DNA of 38,257 nt from Candidatus Methylomirabilota bacterium (GCA_036001065.1 DASYUQ010000209.1:1-38257); one strand, 5' to 3'; positions 8,155 to 15,595 are shown, counted from the first letter of the stretch. Numbers and translations are program-made. The notes: generated from the sequence alone by a model not told the origin.

Positions 8155-8925
8155 TCATCGGACGCCAGGGGACGGCGGCTGGAATCCCCGCCGCGCGAGG
8201 ATCGCCCGCCCCTCGGGCCCGACGAGCACGTCGATGAAGGCCCGGCCCAGCGCCTGGTGGTTGGAGGCCGCGACGACGGCGACCGGATAGACGATCGGCC
8301 GATAGGTGTCTTCCGGCGGGCGAAACGCCTCCTTCACGCGGTCCGCGCGCGCGGCGGCATCGGTCGCATAGACGAAGCCGGCCTCGACCTCGCCGCGGGC
8401 GACGTAGTCGAGGGCCTGGCGGACGTTCTCGGCGAAGACCAGCCTGGGGTGCAGCCGCTCCCACAGGCCGAGGTTGCGCAGGCTCTCCTCGGAATACTGG
8501 CCGACCGGCACCGTCTTCGGATTGCCGATCACGATCCTTCCCACCCGCGGGCCGAGCAGATCGCCAGGCTTCGAGAGATCGACGCGCGAGTCCGCGGGCT
8601 TGACGACGACCAGCACGTTGCGCGCGAACAGGCGGCGGGTGGCGCCGGCGATCAGCCCCCTCCGCTCCAGCTCGTCCATCTGCCGCTGGGCGGCCGAGAC
8701 GAAGAGATCGACCGGGGCACCGGCCTCGATCTGCTTCTGCAGCTCACCCGAGGCGCCGAGGTTATAGCGCAGCGTCAGCCCGGGCCGGCCTTCGACGAAG
8801 CGCCGGCCGATCTCTTCCACGGCCTCCTTCATGCTGATGGCCACGGACAGCGTGAGCTCGTCGGCGCGCGCCGAGCCGGCCGCCACCAGGAGCGTGAGCA
8901 GGACGAACCCGAGGCGAGCCATCAC
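8155..8925 (-). CDS. modA: Molybdate-binding protein ModA
   Basis: 256 residues with a signal peptide (FVLLTLLVAAGSARA, cleavage before DELTLS near residue 22). The mature part is a ModA/type-2 periplasmic binding protein: ISMKEAVEEIGRRF, YNLGASGELQKQIEAGAPVDLFVSA, GRIVIGNPKTVPVGQYSEESL, RGEVEAGFVYATDA, ending RRGFQPPSPG. It binds molybdate outside the membrane and hands it to ModBC. The stop codon lies at the inferred edge of the IS110 element, so the gene is intact but its partners modBC are now on the other side of a 1.57-kb oppositely oriented insertion. Confidence 0.9.
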   Translation of the reverse strand: MMARLGFVLLTLLVAAGSARADELTLSVAISMKEAVEEIGRRFVEGRPGLTLRYNLGASGELQKQIEAGAPVDLFVSAAQRQMDELERRGLIAGATRRLFARNVLVVVKPADSRVDLSKPGDLLGPRVGRIVIGNPKTVPVGQYSEESLRNLGLWERLHPRLVFAENVRQALDYVARGEVEAGFVYATDAAARADRVKEAFRPPEDTYRPIVYPVAVVAASNHQALGRAFIDVLVGPEGRAILARRGFQPPSPGVR

Positions 8926-8968
8926 GCCGGATTATACGCCGCAGCGCGCGGGGTCCCGCCGCCGTCGC

Positions 8969-9664
8969 TCAGGAGGCGCGGCGTTGCTGGATCGACGTCA
9001 GCGCCCAACTCACCGCGAAGACGAGCACCAGCAGCAGGATCGCCAGCGCGATGGCGATGTCGAAGTTGCCTTTGTTGGTCTCCAGCACCATCGCCGTCGT
9101 CAGGGTGCGCGTCTGGCCCTTGATGTTGCCGCCGACCATCATCGAAGCGCCGATCTCCGAGATCACGCCGCCGAAACCGGCCATCACCGCCGCCAGCATG
9201 GGCAGCCGCGCCTCGCGGAGCACGACCCACACCATCTGGGTCCGCGAGGCGCCCAGGCCCAGCAGCTGCAGCCGGAACGCTTCGGGCACGTGCTGCACGG
9301 CCGCCAGCGTGATCCCGGTGACGATGGGCGAGGCGATCACGGCCTGCGCGATGACGATGGCCGCCGGCGTGTAGAGGATCTCGAGGTCGCCGAACGGTCC
9401 GCTTCGCCAGAGCAGGATGGAGACGAAGAGCCCGACCACGACCGGCGGCAGACCCATCCCGGTGTTCACGGCGCTGACGACGAGCCGGCGGCCGGGGAAG
9501 CGGTTCAGCGCCAGCAGCACGCCCAGCGGAATCCCCATCAGGAGCGCCACCAGGGTCGCGGACCCCGACACGAGGAGCGACAGCCACAGGATCGACCAGA
9601 TCTCGACATCGCCGCCGACCAGCAGCCCGAGCGCCTGGCGAAGCCCCTCGACCAGCACGCTCAC
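8969..9664 (-). CDS. tupB: Tungstate ABC transporter permease TupB
   Basis: 231 residues, a hydrophobic permease with about five or six membrane helices and the ABC-permease cytoplasmic loop (EIGASMMVGGNIKGQTRTLTTAMVLET). The segments MGLPPVVVGLFVSILLWRSGPFG and TGITLAAVQHVPEAFRLQLLGLGAS are typical of TupB-type permeases. The start is 3 bp downstream of tupA's stop. It pairs with TupA upstream and presumably with the TupC-like ATPase at the far end of the locus. Confidence 0.87.
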   Translation of the reverse strand: MSVLVEGLRQALGLLVGGDVEIWSILWLSLLVSGSATLVALLMGIPLGVLLALNRFPGRRLVVSAVNTGMGLPPVVVGLFVSILLWRSGPFGDLEILYTPAAIVIAQAVIASPIVTGITLAAVQHVPEAFRLQLLGLGASRTQMVWVVLREARLPMLAAVMAGFGGVISEIGASMMVGGNIKGQTRTLTTAMVLETNKGNFDIAIALAILLLVLVFAVSWALTSIQQRRAS

Positions 9665-9667
9665 CGG

Positions 9668-10510
9668 CTACAGGTCCTCCTCCTTCTTGCCGGCGATCGG
9701 CACGAACAGCGCCTGGCCGTACCTGTCCCCGCCGAAGGTCTTGATCACCTCCTGCACCGCGGGCGAGACCATGAAGTCGGCGAAGGCCTGGCCGCCCGCC
9801 GCGTTGACCCGGGGGCCGTTGGCCGGGTTGACCTCCATGACCGAGTAGACATTGAGCAACGGCCGATCGCCCTCGACCATCACCTCGAGCGCCACTCGCT
9901 TGCGGAACGCCAGCAGCGTGGCGCGATCGGCGAGCGTGTAGGCCCTCCGGTCATCGGCGAGACCCAGAGTCGCCCCCATCCCCTGGCCCGACTCGATGTA
10001 CCAGGGCCCGGCGGGCGGGAGGCCGGCTTGTTTCCAGAGGTTCAGCTCCAGCGTGTGAGTGCCCGATTTGTCGCCTCGGGAGACGAAGCGCGCACCCGTC
10101 TCGGCGATTCTCTTCAACGCCGCCACCGCCCGCCTCTCTCCTTTGATCCTGGCCGGGTCGGCCTCGGGCCCGACGATGATGAAGTCGTTGTACATGACCA
10201 GACGCCGGTTGAGCATCCTTCCCTCGGCGACGTACTTCTTCTCGAGCTCCGGCGCGTGGGCCAGCGTCACGTCGGCCTCGCCCCGCGCCGCCAGCGCCAG
10301 CGCCTGGCCAGTGCCCACCGAGATCGTCTTGAGCGTCAAGCCAGTCTTGCCCTCGAAGATCGGCACCAGCACGTCGAGGAGGCCGGAGTCCTGCGTGCTC
10401 GTGGTCGTGGACAGGATGACGACCTTCGAGTCCGCCCGGGCGGCCCCGCCACAGACCAGGACCCCGAGGGCGGCCAGCCCACCAACGATCGACCGGTATC
10501 CCTGGCCCAT
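9668..10510 (-). CDS. tupA: Tungstate-binding protein TupA
   Basis: 280 residues: signal peptide (GGLAALGVLVCGGAARA, mature from ~DSKVV), then a tungstate-specific binding protein. Diagnostic TupA motifs are present: ILSTTTSTQDSGLLD (~32-46), FVSRGDKSGTHTLEL (~160-174) and GQGMGATLGLADDR (~194-207). The TTTS segment and the SRGDKSGTH loop are known anion ligands in this family, separating it from ModA. The ATG directly abuts an 18-bp palindrome (10511-10528), and there is no good ribosome-binding site in the preceding 12 bases. The nearest purine-rich site, GGAGGG, is ~27 bases away. Confidence 0.9.
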   Translation of the reverse strand: MGQGYRSIVGGLAALGVLVCGGAARADSKVVILSTTTSTQDSGLLDVLVPIFEGKTGLTLKTISVGTGQALALAARGEADVTLAHAPELEKKYVAEGRMLNRRLVMYNDFIIVGPEADPARIKGERRAVAALKRIAETGARFVSRGDKSGTHTLELNLWKQAGLPPAGPWYIESGQGMGATLGLADDRRAYTLADRATLLAFRKRVALEVMVEGDRPLLNVYSVMEVNPANGPRVNAAGGQAFADFMVSPAVQEVIKTFGGDRYGQALFVPIAGKKEEDL

Positions 10511-10528
10511 TATGCTTTGGCAAGCATA
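10511..10528. promoter_or_regulatory. Perfect palindrome touching the tupA start codon
   Basis: TATGCTT-TGGC-AAGCATA is a perfect 7-bp inverted repeat with a 4-bp spacer, ending exactly where the tupA ATG begins and lying between the modE-like regulator and tupA. The A/T-rich arms stand out in this GC-rich region. It looks like an operator or translation-controlling hairpin for the oxyanion transporter genes. The binding protein is not shown; the adjacent ModE-like protein is the obvious candidate. Confidence 0.5.
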
Positions 10529-10551
10529 GTTGAGCGCAAAACCCTCCGCAA

Positions 10552-10890
10552 CTACTTCCCCCTCCCGAACGATCGGTGGAAGTGGCGGTCCACGACCGTT
10601 TCCAGCCCCCGGCGGAAGCGCCAGTATCGCGTGAGGAACGCCTTACCCTCGCGCGTCAGCCTCGTTCCGCTCCGCGGTCCCCCCCCCGGCCTTCGCTCCA
10701 GCAACCGGAACCCCGCGGCCTTCTCCAGTTCCCGGAAGTACCCCCAGGCGTTCCGGTACGACATCCGCATCCGCGCCACCGCCTTCTTGAACGAGCCGAG
10801 GTCGTCGACGAGCTCCAGGAGTCGCGCGCGGCCGTCGCCGAACTTGACGCGACCGGCAAAGACGACCCACACCTTGAGCCGGGGCTTCAC
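10552..10890 (-). CDS. ModE-like winged-helix regulator without a Mop domain
   Basis: 112 residues from a GTG start. It is the LysR-type N-terminal winged helix-turn-helix of ModE: GDGRARLLELVDDLGSFKKAVARMRMSYRNAWGYFRELEKAAGFRLLER, followed by GTRLTREGKAFLTRYWRF. Full-length ModE carries C-terminal Mop/TOBE domains that bind molybdate. They are absent here, as in the short single-domain ModE-like proteins seen near oxyanion transporters. It is the first gene of the tup/mod locus, 41 bp before tupA, so it probably regulates these genes. How it would sense metal is unclear. No ribosome-binding site is evident before the GTG. Confidence 0.82.
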   Translation of the reverse strand: MKPRLKVWVVFAGRVKFGDGRARLLELVDDLGSFKKAVARMRMSYRNAWGYFRELEKAAGFRLLERRPGGGPRSGTRLTREGKAFLTRYWRFRRGLETVVDRHFHRSFGRGK

Positions 10891-11007
10891 GCAGGCTGCT
10901 CGCTTATGTCGAACTCGGAGAAGGTCGAGCGCACCGGGTCAAGCGTCGCCGCGGGCTGCCGGTGGCGGGCCTGAGGTCCGCCCGCCACCCAGCGCAACCG
11001 GCAGAAC

Positions 11008-11097
11008 CTAGTGCCGTTCCAACTATTCGCGCCTAGGAAGGCACCGTGTACGTCGTTCGTGGACAGATTTAGTATCAACAAGTTGGAACGGCACTAG
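11008..11097. mobile_element. 90-bp MITE-like element, copy 1
   Basis: The element is bounded by a perfect 17-bp terminal inverted repeat, CTAGTGCCGTTCCAACT (11008-11024 and its complement at 11081-11097). It is identical over all 90 bp to the copy at 18543-18632. Its first 43 bp and last 47 bp align with the two ends of the GIY-YIG-encoding element at 37960, with about 5 differences in the shared portions visible. It keeps a GGAAGG site and a GTG that correspond to the nuclease start, but the frame is destroyed. The right-hand CTAG contains the stop codon of the hydrolase-like gene on the minus strand. Confidence 0.85.
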
Positions 11098-11489
11098 CGG
11101 GCCTCGTCGAGAAAGAGCTGCACCTCCCGGAAGAGCTGCATCCGGTTCTTCTCCAACGCGACGCCGTGCGTGCCCTCGCCGATCAGCACGAGCCGCTTGC
11201 GGGGGACGTTTGTGAGCTTGGCGAACACGGCCTGGGCCATATAGAAGGGGGTGTCGGCGTCCCATTCGGCGAGGATCAGGAGCGTGGGGACCGCGATGTT
11301 CGACGGATCGTAGTACGGCCTACCGGCGGACCAGTATCGCTGGCCGTCCTCGACGATGCCCGGATCGGTCGCCGGCACGAAATAGCTCTCCGTGACGATC
11401 CTGGGCGTCGGGGCCGAGGCCGCCGGCGCCACGACCAGCCCGACGGCCAGGACAGCGACCAGCCAGAAGAGAGCGCGATGCCAACTCAT
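11094..11489 (-). CDS. Shortened secreted alpha/beta-hydrolase C-terminal domain
   Basis: 131 residues: a clear signal peptide (LFWLVAVLAVGLVVAPAASA) fused directly to what matches only the C-terminal third of an alpha/beta-hydrolase. RYWSAGRPYYDP, the acid-residue segment LILAEWDADTP, the catalytic-histidine segment GEGTHG and the end EVQLFLDEA are present. The nucleophile elbow (GxSxG) and the oxyanion region are missing, so hydrolase activity is unlikely unless the protein works with another subunit. ATG 11489 is supported by GGAGGAG upstream. It is the last gene of a five-gene minus-strand run, 25 bp after the aldehyde dehydrogenase. Its TAG stop lies in the CTAG edge of the 90-bp element. 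Either an internally deleted gene or a small secreted family. Confidence 0.65.
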   Translation of the reverse strand: MSWHRALFWLVAVLAVGLVVAPAASAPTPRIVTESYFVPATDPGIVEDGQRYWSAGRPYYDPSNIAVPTLLILAEWDADTPFYMAQAVFAKLTNVPRKRLVLIGEGTHGVALEKNRMQLFREVQLFLDEAR

Positions 11490-11514
11490 GGCAGTTCTCC
11501 TCCGCTTGCGCGGT

Positions 11515-12960
11515 TCAGGAAAGGTCCACCCAGACGCTCTTGACCTCGGTGTAGTGCTCCAGCCCGGCCGAGCCCATCTCGCGTCCGAAGCCGGATTCCT
11601 TGAAGCCGCCGAAGGGCAGGGCGGCGTCGTAGAGGTTATAGGCGTTGACCCACACCGTGCCGGCGCGGATGGCCCGCGCCGCCTTGAGCGCCTTGGCGAC
11701 ATCCCGCGTCCACACCGCCGCCGCCAGGCCGTAGGTGGTGGCGTTGCCCTCGGCGATCCCGTCCTCCACCGACTTGAACGGGATGACCGCCAGCACCGGA
11801 CCGAAGATCTCTTCGCGGGCGATCTTCATATGGTTGCCGACGCCCTCGAAGATCGTCGGCTCCACGAAGTAGCCCTTGCCGGTGCCCACGTTGGCGCGGC
11901 CGCCGCCCGTCACCAGGCGCGCGCCTTCCTTCTTGCCCGACTCGATATAGCTGAGGACCGTCTCCATCTGCTGCTTGGACACCACCGGTCCCATGCGCGT
12001 CGACTTGTCCAGGGGATCGCCGACCTTCAGGCCCTTCACCCGCTCGGTGAGCTTGGCCACGAACTCGCCGTGGATCTTCTCCTCGAGGAACAGGCGGGAG
12101 CCCGCGGCGCAGACCTCGCCCTTGTTGTAGAAGATTCCCGTCATCGCCCCGCGGATGGCGGCCTCCAGGTCGGCGTCGGCGAATACGATATTCGGCGACT
12201 TGCCTCCCAATTCGAGAGACAGTCGTTTCAGCGTCCCCGCCGCCTCCCGCATGATCTGCTTGCCCACCTCCGTCGAGCCCGTGAAGGCGATCTTGTCCAC
12301 GCGCGGATCGCGGACCAGCGCCATCCCCGCCTTGCCGCCGGGCCCGGTGACCACGTTGAAGACGCCCTCGGGGAGCCCCGCCTCCTGGCAGAGTTCGGCG
12401 AACTTGAGCGCCGTCAGCGGCGTCTGCGAGGCCGGCTTCAGCACCACCGCGTTGCCGGCGGCAAGTGCCGGCGCGATCTTCCACGACGAGAGCAGGAACG
12501 GGAAGTTCCAGGGGACGATCGCGCCCACCACGCCGACGGGATGGCGGAGCGTGAAGGTGAAGGCGTTTTCCCGGAGCTGGAGCGTCTCGCCGTGGATCTT
12601 GGTGGCCCAGCCGGCGTAGTAGCGGAAGACGTCGGCGGCGAACGGGATCTCGACCTTCCCCGAATCGAAGAGCGTCTTGCCCGTGCACAGGCTCTCCAGG
12701 CGCGCCATCTCGTCGAGGTTCTGCGTGATCAGGTCGCCGAGCTTCCAGACGATCCGGCCCCGCTCGTGAGGGCTCATCTTGGGCCAGGGGCCGGAGTCGA
12801 AGGCCTTGCGCGCGGCGGCCACGGCCAGATCGATGTCGCGCTCGTCGCCCTTGCCGACCTGGGTGACCGGCTCCTCGGTGGCCGGGTTGATCGGTGCGTA
12901 CGTCTCGCCAGAGAGCGGCGGACGCCAGGTGCCGTTGATGAAGAGCTGTCCCGCTGGCAT
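11515..12960 (-). CDS. NAD(P)-dependent aldehyde dehydrogenase
   Basis: 481 residues, full length for the ALDH superfamily. Motifs: FINGTWRPP near the N terminus, VVGAIVPWNFPFLLSSWKIAPALAAGN (~143-169), FTGSTEVG (cofactor region), LELGGKSPNIVFADADL (general-base Glu), YNKGEVCAAGSRLF (catalytic Cys), EEIFGPVLAV and LPFGGFKESGFGREMG at the C terminus. It oxidises an aldehyde to the acid. The substrate is unknown, although the sequence resembles betaine-aldehyde/phenylacetaldehyde-type enzymes. ATG with AAGGAGG a few bases upstream. It lies between the D-aminoacylase and the hydrolase fragment. A 7-bp GC hairpin (12972-12989) lies in the gap before it. Confidence 0.93.
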   Translation of the reverse strand: MPAGQLFINGTWRPPLSGETYAPINPATEEPVTQVGKGDERDIDLAVAAARKAFDSGPWPKMSPHERGRIVWKLGDLITQNLDEMARLESLCTGKTLFDSGKVEIPFAADVFRYYAGWATKIHGETLQLRENAFTFTLRHPVGVVGAIVPWNFPFLLSSWKIAPALAAGNAVVLKPASQTPLTALKFAELCQEAGLPEGVFNVVTGPGGKAGMALVRDPRVDKIAFTGSTEVGKQIMREAAGTLKRLSLELGGKSPNIVFADADLEAAIRGAMTGIFYNKGEVCAAGSRLFLEEKIHGEFVAKLTERVKGLKVGDPLDKSTRMGPVVSKQQMETVLSYIESGKKEGARLVTGGGRANVGTGKGYFVEPTIFEGVGNHMKIAREEIFGPVLAVIPFKSVEDGIAEGNATTYGLAAAVWTRDVAKALKAARAIRAGTVWVNAYNLYDAALPFGGFKESGFGREMGSAGLEHYTEVKSVWVDLS

Positions 12961-12994
12961 GGTGCCTCCTTCGCCGCCCGGTGGCGGCGTAGCC

Positions 12995-14593
12995 TTATGG
13001 AGTGAGAACCCGTCCGGTGCCGGCGGCGTGGAACCGGCCGCCGTCCACGACGACCGCGCCGTTGACGACGACGTACGGGATGCCCGTCGGATACCGGTGG
13101 GGATCGGCGAAGGTCGCCTCGTCCTTGACGGTGTTCGGATCGAAGAGGGCGAGGTCCGCCGCGTAGCCGGGGCGCAGGAGGCCGCGGTCCTCGAGGCCGA
13201 GGCGGGCCGCGCACAGGCCCGTCATCTTCCGGACCGCCGTCTCCAGGGAGAAGAGCTTTCGCTCCCGCGCGTACACGCCCAGTACCCGGGGAAAGGTGCC
13301 GTACATGCGCGGATGCGGCTTGCCGGGATGCGGCCCCGGCCCGGTCGCCAGGCCGAGCGAGTCGGAGCCGATCATGATCGCCGGATGCGCCAGCACCTTG
13401 GCGACGTTGTCCGGGCTCTGGGAGAAGGCGATCATGGAGACGGTCGCCCGCTCCTCGAGCAGGAGATGCAGTATCGCCTCGGCGGGCGGTGTCCCTCTCT
13501 TCTTGGCCAGCGCGGCCACGGTCATGCCCTCGAGATCGCGCTGGGCGCACGTCGCGATCTGGATCTCGTCGAACCCCACGGCACCCATGGACAGAGTCCG
13601 CCACCGCTCGCCGGCCACCAGACACTCCTCGACGATCCGCTGTCGGGTCGCGGCGTCGCCGATCCGCTCCAGCAGCCTGGCGGTCCCGCCGTCGTGGACC
13701 CACCCCGGGAGCAGGTTGTCCATCTTGGTGGAGCCCGCGTGGTACGGATAGACGTCGCCGCCCACGTCCACGCCGCGCGCCCGCGCGTCGTCGATCAGCT
13801 TGAGCACGCGGTCCATCTTCGACCAGTTCTCGCGTCCCCCCACCTTCACGTGCGCGATCTGCACGCCGACCCCGCCGTCCTCGCCGATGCGGATCGCCTC
13901 GCCGATGGAGTCCTCCACCGTCGAGGACTCGCCACGCACGTGGGAGAAGTAGAGCCCGCCCCGCGGCGCCATCGAGCGCGCCAGCGCGATCAGCTCCCCC
14001 GCCGTGCCGTACGCGCTCGGAGGGTAGACGAGCCCCGTCGAGAATCCGAAGGCCCCCGCGTCCAACGCCTCGTGGAGCAGCCGCTCCATCGTCCCGAGGT
14101 CGTCGGGGCCGGCCGGGCGATCGTGGGGGCCGACAGAGGCCAGCCGCAGCGCGCCGTGGCCCACGAAGTGCGCGACGTTGATGGAGGGTCGGGCCGCGCG
14201 CAGGACGTCGAGGTACTGGCCGAAGGTCTCCCAGCGGATGTCCAGGCGCGCGCCGATCCCGCCAGCCCACGTCCGCACCAGCTCGTGCCGCTCCGGATGG
14301 ACCGGCGCCGGCGAGAAGGAGCACATGCCCACCACCTCGGTCGTGCACCCCTGCCGGATCTTCGACTCCGCCGCCGGGCAACCGAGGTAGAAGAGATCGG
14401 AGTGGGAGTGGACGTCGATGAACCCGGGGGCGACGACGTGGCCGGTGGCGTCGATCACCCGGACGGCCTCGCCCCTCAGCCCGGCGCCGACCGCCACGAT
14501 ACGGTCGCCTTCGATCGCCACGTCGGAGCGCTGCCCCGGCGCGCCGGTGCCGTCGATGACGGTGCCGTCGCGGACCAGCAGGGACCAGGTCAC
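12995..14593 (-). CDS. N-acyl-D-amino-acid deacylase family amidohydrolase
   Basis: 532 residues of the D-aminoacylase/amidohydrolase family. Metal-site and family motifs: PGFIDVHSHSDLFYL (~60-74), CTTEVVGMCSFSPAPV, HGALRLASVG, GFSTGLVYPPSAY, YFSHVRGESSTVEDSIGEAI, QIAHVKVGGRENW, MIGSDSLGL (metal aspartate) and a final strand GAVVVDGGRFHAAGTGRVL. Enzymes of this group hydrolyse N-acyl-D-amino acids (or related dihydropyrimidine-like substrates) to D-amino acids. It starts 4 bp after the cyclophilin stop, so the two are cotranscribed. Substrate is inferred from family only. Confidence 0.9.
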   Translation of the reverse strand: MTWSLLVRDGTVIDGTGAPGQRSDVAIEGDRIVAVGAGLRGEAVRVIDATGHVVAPGFIDVHSHSDLFYLGCPAAESKIRQGCTTEVVGMCSFSPAPVHPERHELVRTWAGGIGARLDIRWETFGQYLDVLRAARPSINVAHFVGHGALRLASVGPHDRPAGPDDLGTMERLLHEALDAGAFGFSTGLVYPPSAYGTAGELIALARSMAPRGGLYFSHVRGESSTVEDSIGEAIRIGEDGGVGVQIAHVKVGGRENWSKMDRVLKLIDDARARGVDVGGDVYPYHAGSTKMDNLLPGWVHDGGTARLLERIGDAATRQRIVEECLVAGERWRTLSMGAVGFDEIQIATCAQRDLEGMTVAALAKKRGTPPAEAILHLLLEERATVSMIAFSQSPDNVAKVLAHPAIMIGSDSLGLATGPGPHPGKPHPRMYGTFPRVLGVYARERKLFSLETAVRKMTGLCAARLGLEDRGLLRPGYAADLALFDPNTVKDEATFADPHRYPTGIPYVVVNGAVVVDGGRFHAAGTGRVLTP

Positions 14594-14597
14594 CGGG

Positions 14598-15032
14598 CTA
14601 CTCCTCGACGATCGCCACCGACTTCATCCGATCGCCCGGCTTGATGCGGTCGACGTGCTCCAGGCCGGCGACCACCTGCCCGAAGACCGTGTAGTGGCCG
14701 TCGAGGTGGGGCTGCGGCCCATAGGTGATGTAGAACTGGCTGCCGGCGGAGTCGGGCTGCTGGCTGCGCGCCATGGCCACGGTGCCCCGCCCGTGCGTCC
14801 GCGGGTTGAACTCGGCCTTGATCGTGTACCCCGGGCCGCCGGTGCCGTTGCCCTTCGGGTCGCCGCCCTGCACGACGAAGTCGGGGACCACGCGGTGGAA
14901 GGTGAGACCGTCGTAGAAGCCCTTCTGGGCCAGCGTCACGAAGTTCTCAACGGTCCGGGGGGCGTCTCGGGGGAAAAACTCGATCCGGATCTGGCCCCCG
15001 TTCTCGAGCATGATGACGGCCGTCTGCTTCAC
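14598..15032 (-). CDS. Cytosolic cyclophilin peptidyl-prolyl isomerase
   Basis: 144 residues, a single cyclophilin domain without a signal peptide. Active-site segments are present: TFHRVVPDFVVQGGDP (catalytic Arg and Gln), MARSQQPDSAGSQFYI, HLDGHYTVFGQV. It isomerises X-Pro peptide bonds to help folding. It is 11 bp downstream of a second, exported cyclophilin and 4 bp upstream of the D-aminoacylase. Confidence 0.95.
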   Translation of the reverse strand: MKQTAVIMLENGGQIRIEFFPRDAPRTVENFVTLAQKGFYDGLTFHRVVPDFVVQGGDPKGNGTGGPGYTIKAEFNPRTHGRGTVAMARSQQPDSAGSQFYITYGPQPHLDGHYTVFGQVVAGLEHVDRIKPGDRMKSVAIVEE

Positions 15033-15043
15033 GGGACTCTCCT

Positions 15044-15595
15044 CTAGCGGTCCGTGACGGCAATCGACCTGATGCGATCGCCGACCTTGATCCTGTCCAC
15101 GACCTCCATGCCGCTCACGACGCGCCCGAAGGCCGTGTACTTACCGTCCAGGAAGTGCGCCGGCCCCAGCATCACGTACACCTGGCTGCCCGCGGAGTCA
15201 GGATGGCCCGAGCGCGCCATCCCCAGCACGCCACGGTCGAACGGGCGCTTGTTGAACTCGGCCTTGATCGTGTAGCCCGGACCGCCGATGCCCATCCGCG
15301 GGTCGTCCATCGGGAGGGTCTTCGACTGTGGATCGCCGAACTGCGCCACGAACCCGGGTTCGACCCGGTGCACGCGCTGCCCGTTGTAGAACCCCTTGCG
15401 CGCGAGATCGAGGAAGTTCTTGACGTGGTTCGGCGCGTCGGCCGGCCAGAGCTCCAGCCTGATCTCTCCGCCCTTCTCCAGCGTGATCACGGCCGCCGGC
15501 GACTTTGCACTTTTGGGCTGCGCGAGGGTTGAGCCAGTGAGTAACGCGACGACGGCGACCGCGATCAGCCAGCGAATCACTTCCCGCGTGTCCAC
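15044..15595 (-). CDS. Exported cyclophilin peptidyl-prolyl isomerase
   Basis: 183 residues from a GTG at 15595, which puts a charged N terminus (DTREVIR) directly before the hydrophobic signal WLIAVAVVALLTGSTLA; GGTGG lies upstream. An in-frame ATG 96 bp further upstream is possible but would bury the signal. The mature domain is a cyclophilin: RVHRVEPGFVAQFGDP, GMARSGHPDSAGSQVYVML and FLDGKYTAFGRV, with a small insertion around SKTLPMDDPRMGIGG. A periplasmic folding role is likely. It heads the five-gene minus-strand run. The stop TAG lies in CTAG. Confidence 0.9.
   Translation of the reverse strand: MDTREVIRWLIAVAVVALLTGSTLAQPKSAKSPAAVITLEKGGEIRLELWPADAPNHVKNFLDLARKGFYNGQRVHRVEPGFVAQFGDPQSKTLPMDDPRMGIGGPGYTIKAEFNKRPFDRGVLGMARSGHPDSAGSQVYVMLGPAHFLDGKYTAFGRVVSGMEVVDRIKVGDRIRSIAVTDR

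Larger units (their letters stand above)
6580..8155 (+). mobile_element. IS110-family insertion sequence between modB and modA
   Basis: An element of about 1.57 kb carrying a DEDD transposase in the opposite orientation to the host operon. It has a long left non-coding region (~340 bp) and a very short right end (~26 bp after the transposase stop), the arrangement of the IS110 subgroup rather than IS1111. There are no terminal inverted repeats. Edges are inferred from the host genes. Joining the two flanks at a shared CT dinucleotide (6580-6581 and 8154-8155) gives modA's TGA stop followed directly by modB's GGGAGGG ribosome-binding site and GTG, a normal operon junction. Edges could be off by several bases. 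Confidence 0.8.

Noticed and set aside
8831-11011. Very long plus-strand frame opposite the tup/mod genes
   Set aside because: It is the antisense shadow of high-GC genes; the minus-strand proteins are clearly ModA, TupB and TupA.
11023-11265. Frames reading through the 90-bp element (same ~25-residue peptide in both copies)
   Set aside because: The shared peptide is just the minus-strand translation of the repeat; it joins unrelated flanks and is not a gene.
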